Origin: Ensifer adhaerens
GTDB taxonomy: Bacteria; Pseudomonadota; Alphaproteobacteria; Rhizobiales; Rhizobiaceae
NCBI RefSeq assembly: GCF_000697965.2
Contig: NZ_CP015880.1
Coordinates: forward strand, 310,001 to 374,000
Reading direction: 5' to 3'
DNA: 64,000 nucleotides
Below, piece by piece: positions 18,235 to 26,873 of the stretch. The translations under genes were made by a program, and so were the position numbers. The notes under the pieces are model-generated. The model did not search any database and was not told the origin of the DNA. It worked only from the letters and a program-made list of their open reading frames with translations. The number at the start of each line of letters is the position of its first letter. Position 1 is the first letter of the stretch.

Positions 18235-19509
18235 TCAGATGACCCGATCAGCCGGCTTTCTGAGCGCCGAATAGGTCAGTCCGAACGAGAGCGCGTAGAG
18301 GACCAGGAAGATCCCGTTGAGCGCCGGCGCCCAGGTCGTGACGTCGGCCGTCGTCTGCAGCAACAGAACCAGCAGCCCCACCTTGACGACGCCGGCAATC
18401 AACAGGTTCAGCATGCGCCGCACAGTGCGGCCGGTCGCGTAGAGCAGTTCGGAGTGGTACTCGATCAGGTTGCGGAACGAGGGCACGAGCACGATCATCG
18501 CGACAATCGGCGCGGCTGCCGACACGTTGCGCCCGAGCCCATCGGGGAAGACCCACAGATAGAATGCCATGGCCGCGATGGCGGCAAAGGACGCAAGCGC
18601 CACCAGGAGTTCGATCGAGAGCCGGACACGCCAGCGGGCAATCGCCTCGGGCGTTCGCATGATGCGCTGGACGAGCAAGGTGTTGAATGACCGCACCGGC
18701 AGCGCCGTCAGGTCCGCCAGCCGCATCAGGATGGCATAGAGGCCGGACACCGCCGGCCCGCCAATGGCGAGTACCGCAATCTTGTCGAACTCCGATTGGA
18801 TGTAGAACAGCACCTCGGCGCCGGCGACCGACACCGAATCCGCCCAGCGCCGGAAGTAAAGCCGTGGCTGCCAGCGCAGCCGGACAGGCGGGTAGAACCA
18901 GAGAAGGGCCACCAGAAGGCCGAGCGCATTCGCAAGCAGATAGAGGTAGGACCAGGCTTCGAGCGTTTTCCAGGGGAGCAACGCAAGGAGCAGGGCAGCG
19001 GCGGTGCGGATCGCCGTTCCGATCACCACGAGGAGGGCGCCGCGCCCGAAGCGACCGAGACCGTTCAGCACGATGACGGCGGTCTCCAGCCCGCGCCAGC
19101 AGAGGATCTCGGCCAGCATGAAGGCAGCAAAAGTGCCGGCAGCCATGTCGCGGGAAAAGAGGGCGAGGAAGGTGATCGCACAGCTGATTGCGATCAACGG
19201 CAGCGACAGCACGGCGCCGACCAGGAAGCCGGCGCTATAGGTGCCGACAAGCAGCGGCTTTACGGTCGCGACCCGATAGAGCGGCGACATGAAGCCGAAG
19301 GCAAGCACGCGCGATATCATGATGCCGGCGGCAGACGCGGTCGCGAACAACCCGAAATCGGCGATGGCGAGCGTGTTGGCAACGGCGATGAAATAGACGA
19401 GCGACAGCACGAGCCGGCCCGCCGAACCTCCGGTCATCGAGAGGTAAGCGTGGATGAGCGCCCGGTGGCGGAGATAAAGCGCTTTGATGCGATGGGGCAC
19501 GGCCGACAT
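18235..19509 (-). CDS. Wzx-type polysaccharide flippase/membrane protein
   Basis: A 424-aa polytopic membrane protein with about 12 hydrophobic segments and Gly/Ser-rich first helices (GGSAGRLVLSLVYFIAVAN). A cytoplasmic/periplasmic RRWADSVSVAGAEVLFYIQSEFDK segment is typical of MATE/Wzx family exporters. It likely flips a lipid-linked oligosaccharide across the inner membrane. It is convergent with the DUF6492-like gene (15 bp) and divergent from the co-polymerase gene at 19770. No Wzy polymerase or initiating transferase is seen in the window. Confidence 0.83.
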   Translation of the reverse strand: MSAVPHRIKALYLRHRALIHAYLSMTGGSAGRLVLSLVYFIAVANTLAIADFGLFATASAAGIMISRVLAFGFMSPLYRVATVKPLLVGTYSAGFLVGAVLSLPLIAISCAITFLALFSRDMAAGTFAAFMLAEILCWRGLETAVIVLNGLGRFGRGALLVVIGTAIRTAAALLLALLPWKTLEAWSYLYLLANALGLLVALLWFYPPVRLRWQPRLYFRRWADSVSVAGAEVLFYIQSEFDKIAVLAIGGPAVSGLYAILMRLADLTALPVRSFNTLLVQRIMRTPEAIARWRVRLSIELLVALASFAAIAAMAFYLWVFPDGLGRNVSAAAPIVAMIVLVPSFRNLIEYHSELLYATGRTVRRMLNLLIAGVVKVGLLVLLLQTTADVTTWAPALNGIFLVLYALSFGLTYSALRKPADRVI

Positions 19510-19769
19510 TTCCAGTAGCGCGTTTCCCGCTCGATGCCGATGGAAACGCTCTATCTCCTTGATATCTCACAGTTCCAAGGGCAGGGCGCTCAAAGCGTTC
19601 ACCTGGAATTGCGCTCGTCCCTCCGTCATAGGCGGGAAAGCTTAATAAGGCGTGAGATCACGCCGTTCGCGCCGTCACTTCCCGCCGAAATTAACGATTT
19701 GTTTTCCATGTTTCCTTAGGTTGGCTTCACTATTCGGAATTCGCCGTTTCGGCAGCCGCGGGATCAGTC
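19510..19769. promoter_or_regulatory. Divergent promoter region, flippase / co-polymerase
   Basis: A 260-bp gap between two divergent polysaccharide genes. The part from about 19680 to 19740 is AT-rich (ATTAACGATTTG, TTTTCCATGTTTCC) and is the likely site of promoters and regulator binding. I cannot assign exact boxes or a regulator. No small gene with a convincing SD was found. Confidence 0.45.
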
Positions 19770-21782
19770 ATGTTCAACATCGACGACGAGAAACGCCCGG
19801 TTCCGCGTGCATCGTTGCTCGATTTTGCAGCAGAGGACGCGCGCGATCCCGCGCGTGCGCGAGACAGGCGCACCGCCGACCCGCAGGGTGCAGGCTCGTC
19901 CTTGCTCGGTCGTCTGTCCGGTTCCGGTGGATCAGCCAATCAATCAGCGGCCCGGCGCGAAAACCGTTCGAAAGGTCAGCCCCCGCGCGGCGAAACGGTT
20001 CGGCCGACAGCCAAGGCACCCGCCGCCCGTAACCAACCCGGCCTCGGCGGCATGCGTGGCAAGTTTGCGCGCTGGCTTGCCGATAGTCCGCCTGAGGGGG
20101 CTGCGCCAGTGACAGCCGACGGGCGAGCCGCAGGTGACCGCCCGCTCGTGGATATCAAGACCGTGGTGCGCGCGGTCTGGCAGCTCCGCAAGATCATTCT
20201 CGCGACCACGGCGCTCGGCGCCGTCGGTGGCGTCCTGCTGGCGTTGTCGACGCCCAGCGTCTTCGTTTCCGAAAGCAAGCTCTACGTCGATCCGCGCGAA
20301 GTGCGGCTGACGGATTCCGATCTGTCGAAACAATCGCTCGCAACCGAAGGCATTCTCGCCATCGTCGACAGCCAGCTCGAAGTGTTGCGCTCGCGAACGG
20401 TTATGGAAAAGGTCGCGGCCAGTCTCGATCTGGAAAAGGACCCGGAATTCGCCGGCAAGGGAGCTGGTGGCGACGCGTCCGCGCGCGTCCTGAAGACCTT
20501 GGGCGAGGCAATTCAGGTCTGGCGCGATCCGAAAACCTTCATCGTCACCATTGAGGCGAAGACCAGGGATCCCGAGAAGTCGGCACTGATTGCCAACCGA
20601 TTGGTGGACACGTTCCTCGGCGAGGAGACCGCCGCGCAATCCGGCTTCTTCCAGAAGACGACGGTTGCGCTCGACGCGCGTATCAAGGAACTGAAGGCCG
20701 AACTGGACGCGGCCGAAAAGGCCGTCGAGGATTACAAGGCGAGCAACGACATTGTCGGCGCCGGCGGCGAATTGATCGCCGACAAGCAGCTCCTCAGCCT
20801 CAGTGATCAGGTCGCTGCGGCCCGCAATCGCATCGCCGAGGCGAAAGCCAAGGCCGAGGCGTCCGGCAAGGTGCAGCTCACCGATGTTCTGACGGGCGCC
20901 TATCCCGAGGAAATCAGTTCGCTGGCGCTCTCCGAACTGCGCAAGCAATACGCGGCGACCAGGGCGCAACTGAGCGCCCTTGATGCGAGCCTCGGGCCCC
21001 GCCATCCCCAACGCATCGCCGTTCAGCAGGCACTCGAGTCGTCGCGCTCGGAGATCGCCAACGAGTTGCGCCGCATCGCGGCTGCGGCGGGGACCGAGCT
21101 TGACCGCGCCCAGCGAACGGAACAGGACCTCGTGCAGCAGCTTGCCGTCCAGAAGGCGCGCCAGATCGATTCCTCCGCCGAATTCGTCGAGTTGCGCGAG
21201 CTGCAGCGAAAAGCGGCGGCGACCCGCGAGATCTACGAATCCTTCCTGAAGCGCGCCGGCGAGACGCGCGAAGAGGAAAAGCTGACCGCGAAGAACATCC
21301 GGGTGATCTCCAAGGCCGAGCCGGCGCTGCAGGCAAAAGGGCCCTCCCGCAAGATCATCGTGATCGCCGCCACCATGGCGGGTTTCTTTGCCGGCCTCGG
21401 CCTCGGCGTGCTGCTCGGCATCTATCGCAGCTTGAACGGATTGTTTCCCGCAACCCGGAAGGCCGAGGACGATGAGGCGCCCGAGCCGCCGGAACCCGAT
21501 GGCGGCCCCGAGCCCACACGGCGCCAGCAGCCGCAGCCTGATCCGGCTTCGGCCAGGCTCGAGCTGCCGCCGCAGTTCAGTCCGGCTGCGCACCATGCGC
21601 AATCGCTAAACGCTGCCTATGCCGTTGCTCGCCGGAGCGCAACGGCGGGTCCGGTCACGGCTCAGCCTGTGCCGCAGACCGTAGACGAGGATGACGCCGA
21701 CATCGCCAAGGTCCAGGAAGGCCTTCGCGCGCTGAGGTCTCGCGTCGAGCACTATTCCCGCCAGAAGCTCGCGCGCCGTTGA
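19770..21782 (+). CDS. Polysaccharide co-polymerase, Wzc/GumC type without kinase domain
   Basis: A 670-aa chain-length determinant. Residues 1-135 form an unusual cytoplasmic, basic, low-complexity extension. TM1 lies at about 140-160 (IILATTALGAVGGVLLALS), followed by a Wzz domain (ESKLYVDPREVRL; DSQLEVLRSRTVMEKV) and a long coiled coil (about 300-520). TM2 is at about 528-550 (IIVIAATMAGFFAGLGLGVLLG). The C-terminal ~110 residues are Pro/Glu-rich and contain no Walker A, Walker B or Tyr cluster, so the BY-kinase part is missing. It would set chain length and link to an outer-membrane exporter encoded elsewhere. Confidence 0.88.
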   Translation: MFNIDDEKRPVPRASLLDFAAEDARDPARARDRRTADPQGAGSSLLGRLSGSGGSANQSAARRENRSKGQPPRGETVRPTAKAPAARNQPGLGGMRGKFARWLADSPPEGAAPVTADGRAAGDRPLVDIKTVVRAVWQLRKIILATTALGAVGGVLLALSTPSVFVSESKLYVDPREVRLTDSDLSKQSLATEGILAIVDSQLEVLRSRTVMEKVAASLDLEKDPEFAGKGAGGDASARVLKTLGEAIQVWRDPKTFIVTIEAKTRDPEKSALIANRLVDTFLGEETAAQSGFFQKTTVALDARIKELKAELDAAEKAVEDYKASNDIVGAGGELIADKQLLSLSDQVAAARNRIAEAKAKAEASGKVQLTDVLTGAYPEEISSLALSELRKQYAATRAQLSALDASLGPRHPQRIAVQQALESSRSEIANELRRIAAAAGTELDRAQRTEQDLVQQLAVQKARQIDSSAEFVELRELQRKAAATREIYESFLKRAGETREEEKLTAKNIRVISKAEPALQAKGPSRKIIVIAATMAGFFAGLGLGVLLGIYRSLNGLFPATRKAEDDEAPEPPEPDGGPEPTRRQQPQPDPASARLELPPQFSPAAHHAQSLNAAYAVARRSATAGPVTAQPVPQTVDEDDADIAKVQEGLRALRSRVEHYSRQKLARR

Positions 21783-22033
21783 TACGACGGGCGGAGAGGC
21801 ACGCTTCATTCGCGAACGTCTTGTGAGGCTGAGACCTCACGGCTTTCGGCGAAACCACGTGCACCTCTCAGTCTTGAGAGGAAATATCATCGGGGCAATC
21901 GAAACGGCAGCCAACCTCGTTGTCGCCTCTTGCATTTATGCGTTTGGGACAGCATAGGGCGCGTTGAGGCCATCGCCTTTTCTGAGGCGAACTAGAGTAT
22001 GCCGCGTGAACAGGAAGCCAGGAGGAACATGCC
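21783..22033 (+). other. Intergenic region before folD with two hairpins
   Basis: A 251-bp gap. GTGAGG-CTGAGA-CCTCAC (21823-21840) and CTCTCA-GTCT-TGAGAG (21865-21880) are two perfect 6-bp hairpins close behind the co-polymerase gene. Neither has a T-run, so they may be 3' mRNA ends or Rho-linked structures. The rest should carry the folD promoter, which I cannot place exactly. Confidence 0.45.
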
Positions 22034-22933
22034 GTGACGACTGTGATTGATGGCAAGAAGGTCGCCGCTTCGGTGATCGAAAGCGTGAAGGCCGCGACCC
22101 GTGCGCTCGAAACGGATGCGGGTGTTCGCGCAGGTCTCGCCGTCGTGATCGTCGGCGACGATCCGGCAAGCCACGCTTATGTTTCTTCCAAGAGCAAGAT
22201 GGCCAAGGAGTGCGGCTTCCTGTCGGTCCAGCACACCTTGGCCGAGGCAACGACCCAGGAAGAACTCGCTGCACTCGTGGCTAAGCTCAACGCCGATCCC
22301 TCTATCCACGGCATCCTCGTGCAGCTTCCGCTGCCGAAACATCTGAATTCCGAGCCGATCATCCAGTCGATCCTGCCCGAAAAAGACGTCGACGGCCTGC
22401 ACGTCGTCAATGCCGGCAAGCTTGCGACCGGCGATCTCGAAGGCGGTCTCGTCTCCTGCACGCCGGCCGGCGCCATGGTCTTCGTGCGCCAGACCCATGG
22501 CGACGATCTCTCCGGTCTGAACGCTGTCGTCATCGGTCGCTCGAACCTGTTCGGCAAGCCGATGTCAGCGCTGCTGCTTGCCGCCAACGCGACGGTGACG
22601 ACCGCCCATTCGCGCACCAAGGATCTGGCCGCCGTCTGCCGCAACGCCGATATCCTCGTTGCCGCCGTCGGACGCCCCGAAATGGTGAAGGCCGACTGGG
22701 TGAAGCCGGGCGCGACGGTCATCGACGTCGGTATCAACCGCGTACCAGCGCCGGAGAAGGGGGAGGGCAAGTCCAAACTCGTCGGCGACGTCGCCTTTGC
22801 GGAAGCCGCCGAGGTTGCAGGCGTGATCACGCCGGTGCCGGGTGGCGTCGGACCGATGACCATCGCCATGCTGATGGCCAACACCGTGATTGCCGCCTAT
22901 CGCAAGGCCGGCCGCAAGCCGCCGCGCTTCTGA
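22034..22933 (+). CDS. folD: FolD, methylene-THF dehydrogenase / methenyl-THF cyclohydrolase
   Basis: A 299-aa bifunctional enzyme of one-carbon metabolism that interconverts 5,10-methylene-, methenyl- and 10-formyl-tetrahydrofolate with NADP. Family signatures are intact: the catalytic Y-x-x-x-K in [32 protein letters not shown], the dinucleotide-binding [25 protein letters not shown], and the C-terminal [26 protein letters not shown] precedes the ATG. It stands alone between the polysaccharide and agl regions. Confidence 0.97.
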   Translation: MTTVIDGKKVAASVIESVKAATRALETDAGVRAGLAVVIVGDDPASHAYVSSKSKMAKECGFLSVQHTLAEATTQEELAALVAKLNADPSIHGILVQLPLPKHLNSEPIIQSILPEKDVDGLHVVNAGKLATGDLEGGLVSCTPAGAMVFVRQTHGDDLSGLNAVVIGRSNLFGKPMSALLLAANATVTTAHSRTKDLAAVCRNADILVAAVGRPEMVKADWVKPGATVIDVGINRVPAPEKGEGKSKLVGDVAFAEAAEVAGVITPVPGGVGPMTIAMLMANTVIAAYRKAGRKPPRF

Positions 22934-22981
22934 TCCTGGCTCATATGGGATGATGAGACGCGTCGCGATTGCGGCGCGTTT

Positions 22982-24013
22982 TCATTTTTGCGGGGCAGGT
23001 CCGGTCGAGGCGCGCACGATGAGTTCGGCGCGCCAGAGTTCCTGCTCCGGATAGTCGCCGCGCTTCAGGATGCCGCCGATCAGCCGTGTGGCGATACGCG
23101 CCCCGGCGGCCCGCAGCGACGAGCGTGTCGTTGTCAGCGGGATGCTGAAATTTTCGGGCTTCAGCATCGGCAAGACGTCGTCATGGGCGATCAGCGAAAT
23201 GTCTTCGCCGATTTTCAAGCCCGCCTGGTTGATCGCCCTGACAGCGCCAAGCGCCAGCACCGTACTTGAACAGAGCACCGCCGTCGGCGGCTGCGCGTGC
23301 TGCAGGAAGGGCTGCATGCTGCGGTAGCCGTGCTCGTCGGTCATCAGCGAATGCTGGACAAGCGCCTCGTCGAGCGAAAGGCCGTGTTCGGCGAGCGCCC
23401 GCAGCATGCCTTTTTTCCGGCGAATGGAAAAAGCCAGATATTCCGGCCCGTTGATCAGCGCAATCCGCTGGTGTCCGAGCTGTATAAGCAGCCGTGTCGC
23501 GTCGTAGAAGGCACTCGTATTGTCGATGTCGAGGAACGGATAGTCGCGGCTTTCGCCGATCGACCGGCCGTGCACGACGAAGGGGATCGACAGCGATTTC
23601 AGCATGGCGATGCGCGGGTCGTTGGCGCGCATATAGGCGAGGAAAAGCGCATCGACATTGCCGCTGGCCGCCAGGCGCCGGAAGGTCACCTCCTCGTCCT
23701 CCGGCGCGCTCGGATTGAGCACGAAGTGGAAGTCGTGCTTGACCGCCTCTTCCGCCAGCCCTGCCAGAAACTCGCCGAAATGTACGTCGGAATCGATGCC
23801 GGGCGCGATCGGCATGACCATGCCGATCGAATAGGCCTTGCCGGTGGCCAATCGCTGCGCTGCGCGGTTCGGCCTGTAGCCGGTCTCACGCACGGCCTGC
23901 AGCACGCGCTGACGGGTTTCGGCGTTGACTTCCGGATAGCCGTTCAGCGCCCGGCTGACCGTCGTCTGTGACAGGCCGAGCAGCTCCGCCAATTGCTTGA
24001 GATTGACCGCCAT
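22982..24013 (-). CDS. aglR: AglR, LacI-family regulator of alpha-glucoside utilisation
   Basis: A 343-aa repressor. Residues 1-50 are a LacI helix-turn-helix with hinge (LKQLAELLGLSQTTVSRALNG... TRQRVLQAVRETGYRPNRAAQRL). The rest is a periplasmic-binding-protein-like effector domain. I chose the ATG at 24013 because the HTH begins at once and GAGAGGA lies upstream; a longer start at 24049 would run over the operator. It is divergent from aglE. Two identical palindromes flank the intergenic region and are its probable binding sites. The likely inducer is an alpha-glucoside. Confidence 0.93.
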   Translation of the reverse strand: MAVNLKQLAELLGLSQTTVSRALNGYPEVNAETRQRVLQAVRETGYRPNRAAQRLATGKAYSIGMVMPIAPGIDSDVHFGEFLAGLAEEAVKHDFHFVLNPSAPEDEEVTFRRLAASGNVDALFLAYMRANDPRIAMLKSLSIPFVVHGRSIGESRDYPFLDIDNTSAFYDATRLLIQLGHQRIALINGPEYLAFSIRRKKGMLRALAEHGLSLDEALVQHSLMTDEHGYRSMQPFLQHAQPPTAVLCSSTVLALGAVRAINQAGLKIGEDISLIAHDDVLPMLKPENFSIPLTTTRSSLRAAGARIATRLIGGILKRGDYPEQELWRAELIVRASTGPAPQK

Positions 24014-24027
24014 GGTCGGGATTCCTC

Positions 24028-24041
24028 TCAAAGCGCTTTGG
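24028..24041. promoter_or_regulatory. AglR operator, aglR-proximal
   Basis: The palindrome CAAAGCGCTTTG (24029-24040) has the shape of a LacI-family operator with a central CpG (AAAGCG^CGCTTT type). It lies 16 bases upstream of the aglR start codon, overlapping the 5' leader or promoter, so it could give autorepression. Confidence 0.82.
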
Positions 24042-24195
24042 ATACCCATATGATTTTTGGTGTTTGGCCCCAGCGCCCTCCGGTTTGTGTAGCATCCGTT
24101 TTTCGAGCAACAAAGCGGAATTCAACTATTGCGCGGTGCAAAACGTTACCGCAGGGCACAATTACGTCGCATGGAGAACAGCGATGGGAAAGCTC

Positions 24196-24226
24196 TTGAC
24201 TCCGCGCGTGTCGCAATGGTTTGTTA
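24196..24226 (+). promoter_or_regulatory. Candidate aglE promoter
   Basis: TTGACT at 24196-24201 is a good -35 element. The -10 is weak; the best candidates are TTTGTT (24220-24225) or TTGTTA (24221-24226) at 18-19 bp spacing. The distal operator begins 7-13 bases further downstream, where a bound repressor would block transcription start. Confidence 0.45.
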
Positions 24227-24232
24227 GCGAAC

Positions 24233-24246
24233 TCAAAGCGCTTTGA
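24233..24246. promoter_or_regulatory. AglR operator, aglE-proximal
   Basis: A perfect 14-bp palindrome TCAAAGCGCTTTGA. Its 12-bp core is identical to the site at 24029-24040. The centres are 205 bp apart. It lies about 60 bp upstream of the aglE start and just after the best promoter match. Confidence 0.85.
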
Positions 24247-24307
24247 ATTTTTCGCGCGTTGTCGTCTGCCCGGCGGGATCCGGGTTCATCTTTGGGAGGA
24301 GAAGAAC

Positions 24308-25666
24308 GTGAAGAGATCATTGCTGTTGGGCGTGGCCGCCTTTGCCCTGATTGCAGGTGCAGCCGGCGCCGCCGACCTCAAGTTCAAGCCGGGCGAAGAT
24401 ACGAAGTTCAACTGGGCGAGCTTCGAGGAGTTCAAGAAGGGCCACGACCTCAAGGGCCAGACGCTGACGATCTTCGGCCCCTGGCGCGGCGAAGACGAGG
24501 CGCTGTTCAAGAGCGTCTATGCCTACTTCACCGAAGCGACGGGCGCCGAGATCAAGTACTCCTCGTCTGAAAACTACGAGCAGCAGATCGTCATCGACAC
24601 CCAGGCCGGCAGCCCCTCCGAAATCTCGATCCTCCCGCAGCCGGGTCTGATCGCCGATCTCGCCTCCAAGGGCTACCTGACGCCGCTCGGCGACGAAACC
24701 CAGAAGTGGCTGCTCGACAACTATGCCGCCGGTCAGTCCTGGGTCGATCTGTCGACCTACAAGGGCAAGGACGGCAATGCTGCGCTCTTTGCATTCCCCT
24801 ACAAGATCGACGTGAAGTCGCTCGTCTGGTACTCGCCGGAGAACTTCGAGGACGCCGGCTACGAAGTGCCGAAGACCATGGAAGAGCTGAAGGCGCTGAC
24901 AGAGAAGATCGCCGCCGATGGCGGTAAGCCCTGGTGCATCGGCCTTGGCTCCGGTGGTGCCACCGGCTGGCCGGCCACCGACTGGGTGGAAGACATGATG
25001 CTGCGTACGCAGCCGGCCGACGTCTACGACAAGTGGGTGAAGAACGAGATCCCGTTCACCGATCCGGCCGTCGTCGGTGCGATCGACGAGTTCGGTTGGT
25101 TCGCCAAGAACGACAAGTTCGTCGATGGCGGTGCAGCAGCGGTTGCCTCGACCGACTTCCGCGACAGCCCGAAGGGCCTCTTTGCCTCGCCGCCGAAGTG
25201 CTACCTGCACCACCAGGCGTCGTTCATCCCGTCCTTCTTCCCCGAGGGCACGAAGATCGGCGAGGACGCCGACTTCTTCTACATGCCGCCTTACGAGAGC
25301 AAGAAGGAGCTCGGCAATCCGGTGCTTGGCGCCGGCACGCTGGCGATGATCACCAAGGACACGCCGGCTGCACGCGCCTTCATCGAGTTCCTGAAGACCC
25401 CGATCGCCCATGAAGTCTGGATGGCGCAGACGAGCTTCCTGACGCCCTACAAGAGCGTCAATGTCGACACCTACGGCAACCCGCCGCTGAAGAAGCAGGG
25501 CGAGATCCTCTTGAACGCCACCACGTTCCGCTTTGACGGTTCCGACCTGATGCCCGGCAAGATCGGTGCGGGTGCGTTCTGGACCGGCATGGTCGATTTC
25601 GTCGGCGGCAAGTCCTCGGCCGACGTCGCCGACGGCGTGCAGAAGGCCTGGGACGCCATCAAGTAA
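24308..25666 (+). CDS. aglE: AglE, alpha-glucoside-binding periplasmic protein
   Basis: A 452-aa ABC solute-binding protein for alpha-glucosides (sucrose, maltose and trehalose type in Sinorhizobium). A signal peptide (LLLGVAAFALIAGAAGAA, cleaved near AGA-A) is followed by a family-1 extracellular binding fold (TLTIFGPWRGEDEALFKSVY; the C-terminal helices LKTPIAHEVWMAQT). I chose the GTG at 24308 because GGGAGGAG sits 6 bases upstream and the signal peptide starts there. It is first in aglEFGAK and under the distal AglR operator. A strong hairpin follows its stop, which may raise its level over the permeases. Confidence 0.94.
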   Translation: MKRSLLLGVAAFALIAGAAGAADLKFKPGEDTKFNWASFEEFKKGHDLKGQTLTIFGPWRGEDEALFKSVYAYFTEATGAEIKYSSSENYEQQIVIDTQAGSPSEISILPQPGLIADLASKGYLTPLGDETQKWLLDNYAAGQSWVDLSTYKGKDGNAALFAFPYKIDVKSLVWYSPENFEDAGYEVPKTMEELKALTEKIAADGGKPWCIGLGSGGATGWPATDWVEDMMLRTQPADVYDKWVKNEIPFTDPAVVGAIDEFGWFAKNDKFVDGGAAAVASTDFRDSPKGLFASPPKCYLHHQASFIPSFFPEGTKIGEDADFFYMPPYESKKELGNPVLGAGTLAMITKDTPAARAFIEFLKTPIAHEVWMAQTSFLTPYKSVNVDTYGNPPLKKQGEILLNATTFRFDGSDLMPGKIGAGAFWTGMVDFVGGKSSADVADGVQKAWDAIK

Positions 25667-25676
25667 CAGCCCAAAA

Positions 25677-25700
25677 CGGGCGGCAGAAATGCCGCCCGTT
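25677..25700 (+). terminator. Intercistronic stem-loop between aglE and aglF
   Basis: A perfect 10-bp GC-rich stem ACGGGCGGCA / TGCCGCCCGT closed by a GAAA tetraloop, directly after the aglE stop. No T-run follows. Such structures behind binding-protein genes usually stabilise the upstream mRNA and reduce readthrough, giving more binding protein than permease. Confidence 0.75.
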
Positions 25701-25858
25701 GCCGACCCGGGTTCGCTGCCAGAGCGGGACGAGGAGAAGCGTATGCGGTTCTCCGTTCGTTTCCCGCACTCTGCCTGCAAGACGCCGCGCGCCCCAATGA
25801 GAACGGCGACAATCGCCAGCCCTGCACGGGGACGTGCATCGAAGGGGAGGGACATGTC

Positions 25859-26872
25859 ATGTTTTATCAGCTTGCCGCTGCTGCGGGGTTCATGCTGGCC
25901 GGTGTGCTCGGCTGCGCCGCCTATTTCTGGGGAACAAGCTTCGTCCTCGACCTGATCTTCCCGTCCAAGGGAAAATCCGGTGCGGTTGCGTCGCGGAACC
26001 TGCGGATCACCAATGCCATCCGGCCGTGGCTGTTCCTGGCGCCGGCGCTCTTCGCGCTTGCGACCTATCTCATCTATCCGGTCTTCATGTCGCTCTGGTA
26101 CAGCGTGCACGATCGCGCCGGGCAGAATTTCGTCGGCGTCAGCAACTACGCCTGGATGATCAATGACGGCGAGTTCCGTCAGTCGATCTACAACAATTTC
26201 CTCTGGCTGCTCGTCGTCCCGGCGCTTGCGACCTTCTTCGGCCTGGTGATCGCTGCGCTCACCGACAGGATCTGGTGGGGCAACATCGCAAAAACCTTGA
26301 TCTTCATGCCGATGGCGATCTCGTTCGTCGGCGCTGCGGTCATCTGGAAATTCATCTATGACTTCCGGCCTGAAGGGGCAGAGCAGATCGGCCTTCTGAA
26401 CGCCATCGTCGTTGCCTTCGGCGCCGCGCCGCAGGCCTGGATCACGCTGCCCTTCTGGAACAACTTCTTCCTGATGGCGATCCTCGTCTGGATCCAGACC
26501 GGCTTTGCCATGGTCATCCTGTCGGCAGCCCTTCGTGGCATCCCGGAGGAGACGATCGAGGCTGCCGTCATCGACGGCGCCAATGGCTGGCAGATCTTCT
26601 TCAAGATCATGGTGCCGCAGATCTGGGGCACGATCGCCGTCGTCTGGACGACCATCACCATCCTGGTGCTGAAGGTCTTCGACATCGTGCTCGCCATGAC
26701 CAACGGCCAGTGGCAGAGCCAGGTGCTCGCCAACCTCATGTTCGACTGGATGTTCCGCGGTGGCGGCGACTTCGGCCGAGGGGCTGCGATCGCCGTCGTC
26801 ATCATGATCCTCGTCATTCCGATCATGGTCTGGAACATCCGCAATGCGGCCAAGGAAATGAAGGGGCACTGA
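25859..26872 (+). CDS. aglF: AglF, alpha-glucoside ABC permease
   Basis: A 337-aa MalF-type inner-membrane permease with an N-terminal span (AAAGFMLAGVLGCAAYFWGT) and about six more. The EAA loop near the C-terminus (EETIEAAVIDGANGWQIFFKIMVPQI) contacts the AglK ATPase. SD GGAGGGA lies upstream of the ATG. It lies 192 bp after aglE, past the hairpin, and 1 bp before aglG. Confidence 0.93.
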   Translation: MFYQLAAAAGFMLAGVLGCAAYFWGTSFVLDLIFPSKGKSGAVASRNLRITNAIRPWLFLAPALFALATYLIYPVFMSLWYSVHDRAGQNFVGVSNYAWMINDGEFRQSIYNNFLWLLVVPALATFFGLVIAALTDRIWWGNIAKTLIFMPMAISFVGAAVIWKFIYDFRPEGAEQIGLLNAIVVAFGAAPQAWITLPFWNNFFLMAILVWIQTGFAMVILSAALRGIPEETIEAAVIDGANGWQIFFKIMVPQIWGTIAVVWTTITILVLKVFDIVLAMTNGQWQSQVLANLMFDWMFRGGGDFGRGAAIAVVIMILVIPIMVWNIRNAAKEMKGH

Positions 26873-26873
26873 G

